Assembly (NCBI RefSeq): GCF_019711375.1
Contig: NZ_CP081295.1
Location: forward strand, 930,001 to 994,000
Direction: 5' to 3'
Length of the DNA: 64,000 bases
Source: Qipengyuania aurantiaca
GTDB lineage: Bacteria > Pseudomonadota > Alphaproteobacteria > Sphingomonadales > Sphingomonadaceae
Part shown: positions 6,887 through 16,632 of the stretch, in pieces
How positions within the stretch are numbered: position 1 is the first letter of the stretch
How the letters are laid out: the number at the start of each line of letters is the position of its first letter
The notes under the pieces: model-generated
Database searches by the model: none
What the model saw: the letters and a program-made list of their open reading frames with translations, nothing else
What the model was told of the DNA's origin: nothing
Made by a program: the position numbers and the translations under genes

Positions 6887-7996
6887 ATGCGGAAACTAGT
6901 CATAGGAATGGCTATGGCATCGACGGCGCTTGCGTCGCCGGCGCTCGCCAGAGACAATTCGTGGTACATCGGTGGCGAATTCGGCCCGATGATCGCGGAA
7001 GACATGGATATTGGTGTCGTCGACGATGACGGCGATGTCACGGATGCCGGCATCATCGGCTTCGAAAAGGGCTTCGATGGCGGCGGTTTCGTCGGTTACG
7101 ATTTCGGTGCGTTCCGTCTGGAAGCCGAAGTCAGCTACCGTGAAGCCGACCATGACGACGTCCAGGTCGGTACCCTCGGTACCTTCCCTGCCGACGATTC
7201 GACCAGCTCGCTTGCGTTCATGCTCAACGGCATGTTCGACTTCGGCCCCGACGATGGTCTCCAGGCCTATGCCGGTGGTGGTATCGGCGTTGCACGCACC
7301 AGCGTGAACGGCGAAGTCTTCATCCCGGGCATCGACAACAACCTGGTTATCGACGATTCGTCGAGCGACCTTGCTTGGCAGCTGCTCGCCGGTGTTCGCG
7401 CACCGCTGACCGACAACATCGATGTCGGCCTGCGTTATCGCATGTTCACGGCTGAAGATGTCAGCTTCGTCGACAACTTCGGTGACGAGTACGAGGGCAA
7501 GTTCCGCACCCACTCGCTGATGGGTACGCTGAGCTTCAACTTCGGTGCGCCGGTTCCGCCGCCGCCCCCGCCGCCCCCGCCGCCGCCCCCGCCGCCGCCT
7601 CCGCCGCCCCCGCCGCCTCCGCCGCCGCCTCCGCCGGCTCCGGTGTGCCAGCAGGGTCCGTACATCGTCTTCTTCAACTGGGACGAATCGGATATCACGC
7701 CGGAAGCAGCGACGATCCTCGACAACGCGGTTTCGGCATACGCCAACTGCGGCACGGCTTCGGTCATGCTCGCTGGCCACACCGACACCTCGGGCTCGGC
7801 TCAGTATAACATTGGCCTCGCCCAGCGTCGTAACTCGTCGGTTCGCGACTATCTCTCGGCTCGCGGTATTCCCGATGGCCGGATCAGCAGCGAAGCCTTC
7901 GGTGAAACGCAGCTTCGCGTTCCGACCGCCGACGGTGTCCGCGAACTGCAGAACCGCCGTGTGGAAGTTACCTACGGCCCGGGTTCGGGCATGTAA
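6887..7996 (+). CDS. OmpA family outer-membrane protein with polyproline linker
   Basis: A 369-residue outer-membrane protein. Residues 1-21 are a signal peptide (SPALA cleavage), about 22-220 form an eight-strand-type beta barrel starting SWYIGGEFGPM and ending HSLMGTLSFNFGAP, then 27 consecutive prolines form a linker, and about 255-365 are an OmpA C-terminal domain with VMLAGHTDTSGS and LQNRRVEVTYG that binds peptidoglycan. Such proteins tether outer membrane to cell wall. It has its own promoter upstream and a terminator downstream, so it is monocistronic. The proline run uses mixed CCG/CCC/CCT codons. Confidence 0.93.
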   Translation: MRKLVIGMAMASTALASPALARDNSWYIGGEFGPMIAEDMDIGVVDDDGDVTDAGIIGFEKGFDGGGFVGYDFGAFRLEAEVSYREADHDDVQVGTLGTFPADDSTSSLAFMLNGMFDFGPDDGLQAYAGGGIGVARTSVNGEVFIPGIDNNLVIDDSSSDLAWQLLAGVRAPLTDNIDVGLRYRMFTAEDVSFVDNFGDEYEGKFRTHSLMGTLSFNFGAPVPPPPPPPPPPPPPPPPPPPPPPPPPPPAPVCQQGPYIVFFNWDESDITPEAATILDNAVSAYANCGTASVMLAGHTDTSGSAQYNIGLAQRRNSSVRDYLSARGIPDGRISSEAFGETQLRVPTADGVRELQNRRVEVTYGPGSGM

Positions 7997-8023
7997 TAAC
8001 TCTTCGGAGTTGAACACCGAGAA

Positions 8024-8050
8024 GGGGCCGGAGCAATCCGGCCCCTTTTT
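8024..8050 (+). terminator. Intrinsic terminator of the ompA-like gene
   Basis: GGGGCCGG, loop AGCAAT, CCGGCCCC, then five T residues, 28 bases after the OmpA stop codon. Confidence 0.9.
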
Positions 8051-8088
8051 CGTTGGTGTGTCGAACTCGGTTGGAAAGGAAACATTTC

Positions 8089-8616
8089 ATGCGTCGGATC
8101 TTCGCTGCAACTCTCGCCTGTGCTGCTCTAGGGGCATGCTCCACACTCGACACACTGCCGACCGTGCGCGTGGCCGAAGCACGGCTAAGCTTTGCCAATG
8201 GCGTTCCGGCTGGGACCGCTCAGCTCCTTTCTGACGGCAAGACCATGACGCTGGCCATCGCGGCCACGGGCCTTTCCGTGGGCGAGCATGGCTTTCACCT
8301 GCACACCACCGGACGCTGCGAAGCGCCCGACTTCAAAAGCGCCGGCGGACACCTTAATCCTGCAGACCGAGAACACGGCTCGCTCAATCCGCAAGGCAAG
8401 CACCTTGGTGATCTTCCCAACCTGGTAGTCGGAGCCTCCCGCGGCGCAAGCGCGCAAGTGGACCTCGGTGCGGACACGGCTGCCCTGCGCGAAGATCTCT
8501 TCGATGCCGACGGGACGGCGGTCGTCATTCACGCCGGCGCCGACGATTATCGCAGCGATCCGGCCGGCGATGCCGGCGCGCGAGTCGCCTGCGGGGTTCT
8601 TACCGCCGCGGGCTAG
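8089..8616 (+). CDS. Cu/Zn superoxide dismutase-family lipoprotein
   Basis: A 175-residue envelope protein with a lipobox (ALGACS, Cys about residue 18) and a SOD_Cu domain. Copper/zinc ligand positions are visible in EHGFHLHTTGRCE, AGGHLNP and VVIHAGADDY, and the second disulfide cysteine is in ARVACGV. It would dismutate superoxide at the periplasmic membrane face. ATG 8089 follows GGAAAGGAAA. It converges on the MFS gene with only six bases between. Confidence 0.9.
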   Translation: MRRIFAATLACAALGACSTLDTLPTVRVAEARLSFANGVPAGTAQLLSDGKTMTLAIAATGLSVGEHGFHLHTTGRCEAPDFKSAGGHLNPADREHGSLNPQGKHLGDLPNLVVGASRGASAQVDLGADTAALREDLFDADGTAVVIHAGADDYRSDPAGDAGARVACGVLTAAG

Positions 8617-8622
8617 GCGGCT

Positions 8623-10236
8623 TTAGACCTTCTCGCCCGCGGCACGCGCCCGCTCGACTACGCTGGCCCCGGCCGCAGGGACAAGCTTGATAGCCAGAAG
8701 CAGAAGGACGAGGCCGAAGGGCACGGCGACGAGCGTGGAGAGCACGCCAAGCGACAAATTGTCACCGTTCGTCGCCGACACATAGCCCGCCATGAACGGG
8801 CCCAGCCCGAGGCCGATCAGTGTGGTCGACAGGAAAAAGGTTGCCGTCGCCAGTCCACGCATGCGCGGCAGCACGAGCGCCTGGCTGCTCGCCGCTGCTG
8901 CGCCGAGCGCCGCCGCTGAGAACATGTTGGCGAAGAAGCTGGCGATGTAGAAAATCGTCAGCTCGGGAGTCGTATAAGCGACGAGAATAGCCGGGATCGG
9001 CGCGAGAAGGCCGAAGAGTACAACATAGAGGCGGCCCTCGGGTCGGCGCTCGAGCAGGAAGTCGGCCATACGCCCGCCGAGGATCACGCCAAGGAAGCCG
9101 GCAACGGCGGCCGGCGCGCCGAGGAACCAGCCGAGGTCCGACTTGTCGGCTCCCAGAGCGCGCTCGGCATAAGGCGCTCCCCAATAGGAACCGGCATAGG
9201 CCATGAAGGCGACCATCCCGTAACCGAGAATGACGGTGAGAAATGCGGGCGAACCCCAAGTCAGGCGGAAGGTCGGCAGATCACGCGCCTTGAGGCCCAT
9301 GGCCCAGCTGTAGACCGCGTAATAGCCGATTCCGAGGAAGAGCCACTGGTCGGAAACGACGCCGGGCAGCAGCGATGCGCTCGCCGGGGCGATCTGCGTC
9401 ATGATCCAGGCAAGCGCTGCAAAGCCGAACAGGCCCGCGAGATTAATCAGCAGCGCGCCAGTCCCGCGCGAAGCCGCGCCGAAGATTGTGAACGGCGGAA
9501 TGACCTGGAAAAGCTCGCGTACGAATCCGCGAAACGGCTCGGGGTCTTCCGGCGTCGGAATGCCGTCGATCGCGCCGCGAACGGGCTCGCGCAGGCTGAG
9601 CACCCACATAGCGAGAAGCAGTCCGGGAATGCCGACGGCAAGAAATGCCGCCTGCCAGCCGACGAGGCCCAGCGGACCTCCGTCCGGATAGGCACCGTTC
9701 CACGCCTCCACGACCATCGCACCGATCAGCAGCGAAATGCCGCCGCCGATGTAAAGCCCGCTCGAATAGATCGCGAGGGCGGTGGCGCGCAGCCGCGCGG
9801 GGAACCAGTCCGAGATAAGCGAATAGGCCGAGGGGCTGGCCGTCGCCTCCCCCACACCCACGCCGATCCGGGCGACGGTCAGGGTGAGCGAGTTTTTCGC
9901 AAAGCCCGAAAGCGCCGTCATGGTCGACCACAGGGTAAGGCCGATCGCCATGAGCCGGACGCGTTTCCAGCTGTCGGCGAGCTTGCCCAGCGGAATGCCG
10001 AAAAGGGCGTAAAAGACCGCGAAGGCCGTCCCGTAGAGGAAACCGAGATAGTCGTCCTCGACCCCAAGGTCCGCCTTGATGTCGTTGGCGAGGATCGACA
10101 GGATCTGCCGGTCGATAAAATTGAGCATGTAGACCACGACCAGCACGCCCAACGCGTACCAGCTGTAGGCCGGGACCTTGGTCTCTGCTGCGCCTTCGGG
10201 GATTTCGGTCTCTTCAGGGGCAGCGGGCTGGCTCAA
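8623..10236 (-). CDS. MFS transporter, spinster-like
   Basis: A 537-residue major facilitator with about 12 membrane segments. Residues 23-60 (WYALGVLVVVYMLNFIDRQI) and the loop 2-3 motif GIPLGKLADSWKRVRLM, with VGVGEATASPSAYSLISDWF later in the N-half, place it in the spinster-like branch common in sphingomonads. The C-half is longer than usual, with an extended central loop. Substrate unknown. Start is a TTG (MSQPAAPEET); the next gene upstream, queC, ends four bases away, so they are probably one operon. Confidence 0.88.
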   Translation of the reverse strand: MSQPAAPEETEIPEGAAETKVPAYSWYALGVLVVVYMLNFIDRQILSILANDIKADLGVEDDYLGFLYGTAFAVFYALFGIPLGKLADSWKRVRLMAIGLTLWSTMTALSGFAKNSLTLTVARIGVGVGEATASPSAYSLISDWFPARLRATALAIYSSGLYIGGGISLLIGAMVVEAWNGAYPDGGPLGLVGWQAAFLAVGIPGLLLAMWVLSLREPVRGAIDGIPTPEDPEPFRGFVRELFQVIPPFTIFGAASRGTGALLINLAGLFGFAALAWIMTQIAPASASLLPGVVSDQWLFLGIGYYAVYSWAMGLKARDLPTFRLTWGSPAFLTVILGYGMVAFMAYAGSYWGAPYAERALGADKSDLGWFLGAPAAVAGFLGVILGGRMADFLLERRPEGRLYVVLFGLLAPIPAILVAYTTPELTIFYIASFFANMFSAAALGAAAASSQALVLPRMRGLATATFFLSTTLIGLGLGPFMAGYVSATNGDNLSLGVLSTLVAVPFGLVLLLLAIKLVPAAGASVVERARAAGEKV

Positions 10237-10240
10237 TGTC

Positions 10241-10957
10241 TCACTCCGTCAGTGTCGGTGCATCCGTGGAATAGACTGTGGTATCGACAAGCCCCGCATC
10301 TTCAAACCCTTTTCGGCGAAGGCGGCAGGAATCGCAGGCGCCGCATGCGGTTCCTTCGGGCGTCGGATCGTAGCAGGACCAGCTCCACGCAGGATCGAGG
10401 CCGAGCCGGTGGCACTCGCGCGCGATGTCGGCCTTGCTCATGTGCTGCAGCGGCGCGTGAATCGAGAAGGGCTCCCCCTCCACCCCCTGCTTGGTGCCGA
10501 GGCGTGCGGTTTCGGCGAAGCTGGCAATGAATTCGGGCCGACAGTCGGGATAGCCCGAATAATCCAGCGCGTTGACGCCGATGAAGATGTCGCGCGAGCC
10601 GGAGGTCTCGGCAAAGGCCGTGGTCAGTGCGAGGAACACGAGATTGCGGGCGGGCACGTAGGTCACGGGGATATCATTCCCCACGCCGGTCTTGGGCACA
10701 TCAATATCGGCTGTTAGCGCAGAGCCACCGAAGCGGCGCAGGTCCAGCGGTAATTCGACATGGCGCTCGACGCCCAGCTTTTCGGCAATCGCCTTGGCCG
10801 ACTGGAGCTCGCGCACATGGCGCTGGCCGTAATCGATCGTCAGCGCGTGAAGCGCGTGGCCCTGTTCACGCGCGAGCGCGGCGGTGACCATGGAATCGAG
10901 GCCGCCCGACAGAAGGATGACGGCTGGACCGGGATTTTCGCTAGTCGAAGATGTCAT
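10241..10957 (-). CDS. queC: 7-cyano-7-deazaguanine synthase
   Basis: Makes preQ0 from 7-carboxy-7-deazaguanine with ATP and ammonia, in queuosine synthesis. The 238-residue protein has the PP-loop ILLSGGLDSMVT, LTIDYGQRH, the YVPARNLVFLALTTAFAE stretch, and the zinc-binding C-terminal cysteines in CGACDSCRLRRKGF. No other queuosine gene is in this window and I see no preQ1 riboswitch in the short upstream gap. Confidence 0.96.
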   Translation of the reverse strand: MTSSTSENPGPAVILLSGGLDSMVTAALAREQGHALHALTIDYGQRHVRELQSAKAIAEKLGVERHVELPLDLRRFGGSALTADIDVPKTGVGNDIPVTYVPARNLVFLALTTAFAETSGSRDIFIGVNALDYSGYPDCRPEFIASFAETARLGTKQGVEGEPFSIHAPLQHMSKADIARECHRLGLDPAWSWSCYDPTPEGTACGACDSCRLRRKGFEDAGLVDTTVYSTDAPTLTE

Positions 10958-10993
10958 GCGCGCCAGCTAGGGCTTGGCGCGCTTCGGGGCAAG

Positions 10994-11398
10994 TCAGCGG
11001 CACGCCCCGGTGCGACGGGCTTCGGCCGAGAACTGGAACGGGCGGCCATCAGCAATGCCCTGGCTGTCGATCTGGACTAGGCCAGCACCTTCCTTGCGGA
11101 TGTTCGTACGGCCATAGCCATTGCCGCGGCAGGTGTACTGCACGGTGATCTGGTTCTTGCCATCCTCGACCACGAAGCGGTTGCAGCCGCTTTCGCTGTG
11201 CCTAAGCTGGATGAACTCCTGCCCGCTGCGCACGCAGATATTGCGCGGGGCCGAGCCGTCGCGATAGCGCACCTCCCAGCCCCCGCGATCAAGCGTGCCA
11301 AGCATCGCGAGCGAAGCCTGCGCAAGCGCGGGGCCTGCGAGGACGGTCGCCGTCACTGCGGCCAGTGCCGCCATTTTCCGATTCGAGATCGCTTTCAT
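10994..11398 (-). CDS. Conserved secreted protein of unknown function
   Basis: A 134-residue exported protein: signal peptide of about 26 residues (AALAAVTATVLAGPALAQA), then a compact domain with GGWEVRYRDGSAPRNICVR, SGCNRFVVEDG and VQYTCRGNGYGRTNIRKE and four cysteines. The layout resembles DUF3617-type periplasmic proteins common in Sphingomonadales. I can give no function. It sits alone between queC and hslO. Confidence 0.75.
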   Translation of the reverse strand: MKAISNRKMAALAAVTATVLAGPALAQASLAMLGTLDRGGWEVRYRDGSAPRNICVRSGQEFIQLRHSESGCNRFVVEDGKNQITVQYTCRGNGYGRTNIRKEGAGLVQIDSQGIADGRPFQFSAEARRTGACR

Positions 11399-11518
11399 TT
11401 CACTACCTATAGCACATCAGATGCACCGATCTCCTTACCGAACGAAGTATATCTCAGCGATGAACCGTTTTGGAACAGCGACGAACTGTGTCAGAAGGAG
11501 TGAACCGCGCGAGGCTCG

Positions 11519-12424
11519 TTAAGCTTCGATCGGGAACTTGCGAGAACAGAATGCGCAATCGACAACAATGATCCCGTCGTCGTCGCGCATTTCGGCACGG
11601 TCGGCTTCGGGGAATTTCGCGAGCACTTCGCGGTAGTGTTCGACCGAGCAGCGGCAGCCCTTGTCGATCATCGCGCCAGGTTCGATCCGCACTTCGTCTT
11701 CTTCGTGGAACAGCCGCCAGACAATGGCTTCGAGCGAGAGGTCCAGATCGACCAGCTCCTCGTGTTTGACCGTTCCGCCAAGGATGGCGACATGCTCCCA
11801 CTCAGGATGGTCTAGCCGTGCGTGGAGGCGCTCACGCCCCTCCTCGCCATCGGGGAGGTGCTGGATCAGCATTCCGGCCGCAAGGCACTTGCCGCCGTCC
11901 GACCGCACGGCCGTCCGGATCAGCGTCGGCACCTGCTCGGACTGGAAGAAATAGGTCTCGCAAGCCTGCGCCAGCGTCTCGCCTTCCAGGGGCACGATGC
12001 CCTGATAGCGGCCCTTGCCCTCGGCGATGTCGAAGGTAATCGCGAGATACCCCTTGCCGAACAGCGCGAAGAGCGAGGGGTTCGAACCCAGTTCGGCGAG
12101 CTTCGCATGATCGAAATCGACATAGCCGCGCAATTCTCCGCCTTTGTAGTCGCAAACCAGCAGCTTCACCGCGCCCGCCTCGGTCTGGGCTTGCATGGTG
12201 ACCTGCGAGCCGTCATCCTTGAGCAGCGATCCCATCAGCGTGACCAGCACGAGCGCTTCAGCGAGCAGATGCGTGATCGGCGCCGGATAGTCGTGCGCGG
12301 CGAGGATCGCATCGAGCGTGGTGTCGAGCCGGACGATACGCCCGCGCGTGTCGCGCGAGGGGATGGTGAAAGCGAGGGTGCGGCCCGAATAAGTCTCTTC
12401 GGTAGCGGAGGATATATCGGTCAT
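11519..12424 (-). CDS. hslO: Hsp33 family redox-regulated chaperone
   Basis: Cytosolic holdase activated by oxidation. The 301-residue protein ends with the redox switch: a CRC motif (DKGCRCSVEH) and CAFC (VVDCAFCSRKF) about 30 residues later, the four zinc-binding cysteines. The N-terminal domain shows LLAEALVLVTLMGSLLK and VCDYKGGELRGYVDF. The ATG at 12424 (MTDISSATEE) is chosen because the upstream extension overlaps the gap after argF and looks random. It lies downstream of argD-argF and may be part of the same transcript. Confidence 0.94.
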   Translation of the reverse strand: MTDISSATEETYSGRTLAFTIPSRDTRGRIVRLDTTLDAILAAHDYPAPITHLLAEALVLVTLMGSLLKDDGSQVTMQAQTEAGAVKLLVCDYKGGELRGYVDFDHAKLAELGSNPSLFALFGKGYLAITFDIAEGKGRYQGIVPLEGETLAQACETYFFQSEQVPTLIRTAVRSDGGKCLAAGMLIQHLPDGEEGRERLHARLDHPEWEHVAILGGTVKHEELVDLDLSLEAIVWRLFHEEDEVRIEPGAMIDKGCRCSVEHYREVLAKFPEADRAEMRDDDGIIVVDCAFCSRKFPIEA

Positions 12425-12479
12425 GGCCCCGCATATGGGAGCGACATGGTGAATTGAACAGGGGTGGCCCGCCGGAGAG

Positions 12480-13445
12480 CTAGGCGCCAATCTTTCCGAA
12501 GCACCAGAGCAGGATCGATTTCTGCGCGTGAATGCGGTTTTCCGCCTCGTCGAACACGACCGACTGCGCGCTTTCGAAGACCTCTCCCGTCACCTCGTCG
12601 CCGACATGGGCTGGGAGGCAGTGGAGGAATTTCGCATCCGGCTTGGCGAGCGCCATCAGCGCGCTGTCGACGCGGAAGGGCTCCATGGCGGCGAGCTTGG
12701 CCTCTGCGTGCTCCTGCCCCATCGATATCCACGTATCCGTCACGATAATATCCGCGCCGCGTGCCGCTTCGGCGGCGTCGCGGGTGAGCGTGACATTCGC
12801 CCCGCCCTTGCGCGCCATATCGACGAATTCGCTCTCCGGCTCGTAACCATGCGGAACGCCTACGCGCACGTTGAACTTGAAAATGCTCGCCGCCTCGAGG
12901 ATCGAGTGCAGCACGTTGTTGCCATCGCCCAACCAAGCAACTTCAAGTCCTGGCAGCGCCTTTCCGTGTTCGACCATGGTCAGGAGATCGGCGACGATCT
13001 GGCAGGGGTGCGAGCGGTCGGTCAGGCCGTTGATGACGGGCACATGCGCGTGATGCGCCAGTTCTTCAGCCTTCGCATGATCGTCGGTGCGGATCATGAT
13101 CGCATCGACCATGCGGCTGAGAACCCGCGCCGTATCGGCAATGCTTTCGCCGCGGCCGAGCTGGCTGGTCCCAGAATCGAGGATCAACGCACTGCCGCCG
13201 AGCTGGCGCATACCCATGTCGAAGCTCACCCGCGTCCGCGTGGAATTCTTCTCGAAAATCATGCCGAGCACGTGACCCGCTAGCGGCGAGTCGCTGTCCG
13301 GCTGACCCTTGGGCCACCCGCGCCGCGCCGCCTTGCGGTCCTGCGCGTCGGCAAGCATGGCGGCGATCGCGTCCCCGCCTGCGTCCGAGAGGTCGAGGAA
13401 ATTCCTCACCGCCGGGGCCAGGTCGAGCGCGTCGCCGCCGGCCAT
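12480..13445 (-). CDS. argF: Ornithine carbamoyltransferase
   Basis: Transfers the carbamoyl group to ornithine to give citrulline in arginine synthesis. The 321-residue protein has the carbamoyl-phosphate motif [25 protein letters not shown], the ornithine loop [10 protein letters not shown] and FLHCLPAH. Its ATG overlaps the TGA of argD by one base (TGATG), so the two are coupled. Confidence 0.96.
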   Translation of the reverse strand: MAGGDALDLAPAVRNFLDLSDAGGDAIAAMLADAQDRKAARRGWPKGQPDSDSPLAGHVLGMIFEKNSTRTRVSFDMGMRQLGGSALILDSGTSQLGRGESIADTARVLSRMVDAIMIRTDDHAKAEELAHHAHVPVINGLTDRSHPCQIVADLLTMVEHGKALPGLEVAWLGDGNNVLHSILEAASIFKFNVRVGVPHGYEPESEFVDMARKGGANVTLTRDAAEAARGADIIVTDTWISMGQEHAEAKLAAMEPFRVDSALMALAKPDAKFLHCLPAHVGDEVTGEVFESAQSVVFDEAENRIHAQKSILLWCFGKIGA

Positions 13446-14635
13446 CAGCTTGCGGCCGGATCGAAGCTAGCAGCGCCTGCCGAAAGCTTGTCCATGAATT
13501 CGTCGAACTCGGCATCGTCCGCCACCAGTGGCGGCAGCACGCGGAGCGTTTGGTCGCCTGCTGCCACGGTGAGCAGCTGGTGGTTGTCGCGCAGGTGGAC
13601 GAAAAAGGGCCGGCTTTCGACCTTCATGCGAATGCCGAGCATCAGGCCCTTGCCGCGCACGAAATCGAACAGGTCGGGGTAGTTGCCGATGAACTGTTCG
13701 AGGCGGCTGCGCAGGCGCTCGCCCTTCGCAGTCACTTCGGCGAGGAATTCGTCATTGGCGACGGCTTCCATCACCGCCACGCCAGCGGCCATGGCGAGCG
13801 GGTTGCCGCCATAGGTCGAGCCATGGGTGCCGAAGCCCATGCCGCGCGCGGCCTTTTCGGTCGCTAGGCAGGCACCGACGGGGAAACCGCCGCCAAGACC
13901 CTTGGCGCTGGCCATGATGTCGGGCTCGATACCGTAATGCTCATAGGCGTAGAGCTTGCCGGTACGGGCAACGCCGCACTGGACTTCGTCGAAGACCAGC
14001 ATGAGATCGTGCTCATCGCACAACGCTTTCAGCCCATGGATGAACTCGTCCGAGGCCGGGCGGATACCGCCCTCGCCCTGGATCGGTTCGACGAGGAAGC
14101 CTGCGGTCTTGTCGCTGACCAGAGCCTTGGCACTCTCGAGATTGTCGAACTCGGCATACTGGAACCCGGCGAGCATCGGGTAGAAGCCCTTGTGCATCTT
14201 CTCCTGGTTCGAGGCGCTGATCGTCGCCATCGTGCGGCCGTGGAAGGCGTTGGTGAAGGTGATCAGCTCGGTGCGGTTCGAATCGCCATGCTCGTGCTGG
14301 TGATAGGCGCGCGCAGCCTTGATCGCGCACTCCACCGCCTCGGCGCCCGAATTGGTGAAGAACACCGTATCGGCGAAAGTCTTGTCGACAAGGCGCTGGG
14401 CAAGGTCTTCGCCCTGCGGGCTGCCGTAAAGGTTCGAGACATGCATCAGCGTCTCGGCCTGACGCTGGATCGCGCCGATCAGGCCGGGGTGGCTATGGCC
14501 GAGCAGGTTTACCGCGATGCCGCTGGCGAAGTCGAGGTAACGCGTGCCGTCCTCGTCGATCAGGTGGCAATGTTCGCCCTTCACGGGGCGCACGCCGCAG
14601 CGGGGATAAACGGGCATCAGCGGACTGATCGACAT
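13445..14635 (-). CDS. argD: Acetylornithine/succinyldiaminopimelate-type aminotransferase
   Basis: Class III PLP aminotransferase of 396 residues. It has [48 protein letters not shown] and the PLP lysine in [14 protein letters not shown], with [16 protein letters not shown]. Immediate coupling to argF supports N-acetylornithine aminotransferase in the arginine pathway. The first gene of an argD-argF unit; the gap upstream holds the terminator of the cold-shock gene. Confidence 0.94.
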   Translation of the reverse strand: MSISPLMPVYPRCGVRPVKGEHCHLIDEDGTRYLDFASGIAVNLLGHSHPGLIGAIQRQAETLMHVSNLYGSPQGEDLAQRLVDKTFADTVFFTNSGAEAVECAIKAARAYHQHEHGDSNRTELITFTNAFHGRTMATISASNQEKMHKGFYPMLAGFQYAEFDNLESAKALVSDKTAGFLVEPIQGEGGIRPASDEFIHGLKALCDEHDLMLVFDEVQCGVARTGKLYAYEHYGIEPDIMASAKGLGGGFPVGACLATEKAARGMGFGTHGSTYGGNPLAMAAGVAVMEAVANDEFLAEVTAKGERLRSRLEQFIGNYPDLFDFVRGKGLMLGIRMKVESRPFFVHLRDNHQLLTVAAGDQTLRVLPPLVADDAEFDEFMDKLSAGAASFDPAAS

Positions 14636-14665
14636 TTCGGGTAGCTCTCCTCAGGAAGGTCAAAG

Positions 14666-14697
14666 ACAAATGGCGGCCCCGGATCGGGAGCCGCCAT
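14666..14697 (-). terminator. Intrinsic terminator of the cold-shock protein gene
   Basis: On the minus strand ATGGCGGC and GCCGCCAT form a stem with a CCCGATCCGGG-type inner part, followed by TTTGTCTTT. It lies about 75 bases after the cold-shock stop and just ahead of argD. Confidence 0.75.
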
Positions 14698-14769
14698 CTG
14701 CGTGTTTGCCAGCGATCTATGCCTTCGCGCGGGTTTGGTCAAACGCCATGCGGAGGCCGGTCACTTGCC

Positions 14770-15564
14770 TTATTCGGCAGGGACCAGGTTGACCGCGGAA
14801 TATTTGCCGCGTCGGTCGACTTCGAGGTCGAATTCGTAGCGCTCGCCTTCGTTGATCTGGCTGAGGCCCGAACGCTCGACCGCGCTGATATGCACAAACG
14901 CATCCGGCTGGCCATCGTCGCGGGTGAGGAAGCCGAAGCCCTTCATCGAGTTGAAGAACTTGACCGTACCCGTGGCTTTCTCGCCCGTGAGTTCGCGGCG
15001 CGGAGCTTCGCTGCGCTGCTCGACTGCGATCACGTCACCGACGACCTGAAGGTCCTGTGCGGAAACCTTGCCGCCGCGATCGACGAGGTTGAACTCGAGC
15101 TCCTGACCTTCGGCCAGGCCTTCGAGACCGGCACGCTCGACGGCGCTGATGTGGACGAAGATGTCTTCGCCGCCGGTTTCCTGCTGGATGAAGCCGAAGC
15201 CCTTCTGGCTGTTGAAGAACTTTACCGTTCCCTTGCCGGTACCGACGACCTGAGCGGGCATGCGGTTGCCACCGCCGCCACCGCCACCGCGCGGGCCGCC
15301 GCCGAAGCCGCCGCCACCGCCACGGTTGCCGCCGCCGAAGCCGCCACCACCGCCGCCGCCGCGATTACCGCCGCCGTAGCCGCCGCGATCACCACCGCCG
15401 AAACCACCGCGATCACCGCCGCCGCCGTAGCCGCCACGGTCACCGCCGCCAAAGCCACCGCCTTGGCCGAAGTCGCTCGGGGGACCACCGAAGGGATCGT
15501 AGCTATCCTCGCCGATGTTGTCCCGCTTGTCCCGTCCGCGGCGCCGCCCTCTGTCGTAACCCAT
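14770..15564 (-). CDS. Glycine-rich protein with two cold-shock domains
   Basis: A 264-residue nucleic-acid-binding protein. Residues 1-20 are Arg/Asp-rich, about 28-110 are repeats of the [11 protein letters not shown] / GGGNRGG kind, then two cold-shock domains: [20 protein letters not shown] with [13 protein letters not shown], and [20 protein letters not shown] with [12 protein letters not shown]. Both have the RNP1/RNP2 aromatic residues. Double-CSD proteins are common in alphaproteobacteria; the RGG-like N-terminal extension is less usual. ATG at 15564 was chosen because upstream codons lie in a likely untranslated leader. It diverges from the TerC gene. Confidence 0.88.
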   Translation of the reverse strand: MGYDRGRRRGRDKRDNIGEDSYDPFGGPPSDFGQGGGFGGGDRGGYGGGGDRGGFGGGDRGGYGGGNRGGGGGGGFGGGNRGGGGGFGGGPRGGGGGGGNRMPAQVVGTGKGTVKFFNSQKGFGFIQQETGGEDIFVHISAVERAGLEGLAEGQELEFNLVDRGGKVSAQDLQVVGDVIAVEQRSEAPRRELTGEKATGTVKFFNSMKGFGFLTRDDGQPDAFVHISAVERSGLSQINEGERYEFDLEVDRRGKYSAVNLVPAE

Positions 15565-15822
15565 AAGTCGTAAAATACCTTGTCGTGCAGCCCGGTAATC
15601 GAAGCGAGGGCACGAGGACTGCAAGACGTGCCGGTCGCTGGTGCGTGACGATCCCAGTCAAGAAATCCTCCCGCATCGCCCAACGCATAGCGCGAAAGAT
15701 CGCGTGATGCGAATGATTTAGCGTTTGACGTCCTTGTGTGCCTGAAATGTGACAGTTTCGAAGGCTATTTTCGCCCCACGACGCCCTTGCCAGAAAGGCC
15801 GCGCTTGGGCATCGCACGCGAC

Positions 15823-16629
15823 ATGGACATACTGGCGCTTCTCTCCGATCCGGCCACGTGGCTTGCTCTCCTCACGCTCATCGCGCTCGAGGTGGTGCTG
15901 GGGATCGACAACCTCATCTTCATCGCGATCCTGTCGAACAAGCTGCCCGAACACCAGCAGCAGCGCGCGCGGCGAATCGGGCTCTCGCTGGCGCTGATCA
16001 TGCGCATCGGGCTCCTTATGCTGATCGGCTGGCTGGTCACGCTGCAGACCCCGCTTTTCGATCTCGGTATCGAGGGGCAGCCCGGCCCGTATGGAGAGCC
16101 GACCTTCGAAACCGCTTTCTCGGGCCGCGATATCATCCTCCTCATCGGTGGCCTGTTCCTGCTGTGGAAGGCGACCAAGGAAATTCACCATTCGATGGAG
16201 CCGGAAGACAATTCGGGCGACCTGCTCGACAAGACCCCCGGTCCGGTCGACGCGGTCAAGGCGACCTTCGGCGTCGTCATCGCCCAGATCGTGGCGATCG
16301 ACCTCGTCTTCTCGGTCGATTCGATCCTCACCGCGGTGGGCATGACCGACGATATCCCGATCATGGTCACCGCTGTGGTCATCACGGTCGGCATCATGAT
16401 GGTGGCCGCCGATCCGCTCTCGCGCTTCATCGAGAAGAACCCGACGCTGGTGATGCTGGCGCTGGCCTTCCTCGTGATGATCGGGCTCGTCCTGATCGCC
16501 GACGGCTTCGGCTTCCACGTGCCCAAGGGATATATCTACGCCGCCATGGGTTTCTCGGTCGGCGTGGAAATCCTGAACATCGTTCAGCGCAAGCGCCGCA
16601 CGCCCGCAACACCCGCCAAGGAGAGTTGA
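15823..16629 (+). CDS. TerC family integral membrane protein
   Basis: A 268-residue polytopic membrane protein with about seven helices. The first TerC motif is ALEVVLGIDNLIFIAILSNK and the second is VAIDLVFSVDSILTAVGMT, each with the conserved membrane acidic residues, linked by an acidic loop. TerC/YceF-like proteins are linked to metal (Mn) export or envelope metal homeostasis. The start MDILALLSDP fits the family. The following gene begins four bases after the stop, so they form an operon. Confidence 0.92.
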   Translation: MDILALLSDPATWLALLTLIALEVVLGIDNLIFIAILSNKLPEHQQQRARRIGLSLALIMRIGLLMLIGWLVTLQTPLFDLGIEGQPGPYGEPTFETAFSGRDIILLIGGLFLLWKATKEIHHSMEPEDNSGDLLDKTPGPVDAVKATFGVVIAQIVAIDLVFSVDSILTAVGMTDDIPIMVTAVVITVGIMMVAADPLSRFIEKNPTLVMLALAFLVMIGLVLIADGFGFHVPKGYIYAAMGFSVGVEILNIVQRKRRTPATPAKES

Positions 16630-16632
16630 GCG

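Noticed and set aside
7556..7636. Sequencing artefact in a CCG microsatellite
   Set aside because: Codons are mixed and the frame stays open into a good OmpA domain, so a real polyproline tract is more likely.
10958..10993. preQ1 riboswitch ahead of queC
   Set aside because: The gap is under 40 bases and lacks the preQ1 aptamer pattern.
15231..15500. Possible tandem DNA repeat array or CRISPR-like locus
   Set aside because: The short repeats are codons of the Gly-rich region of the cold-shock protein; no spacers or regular period.
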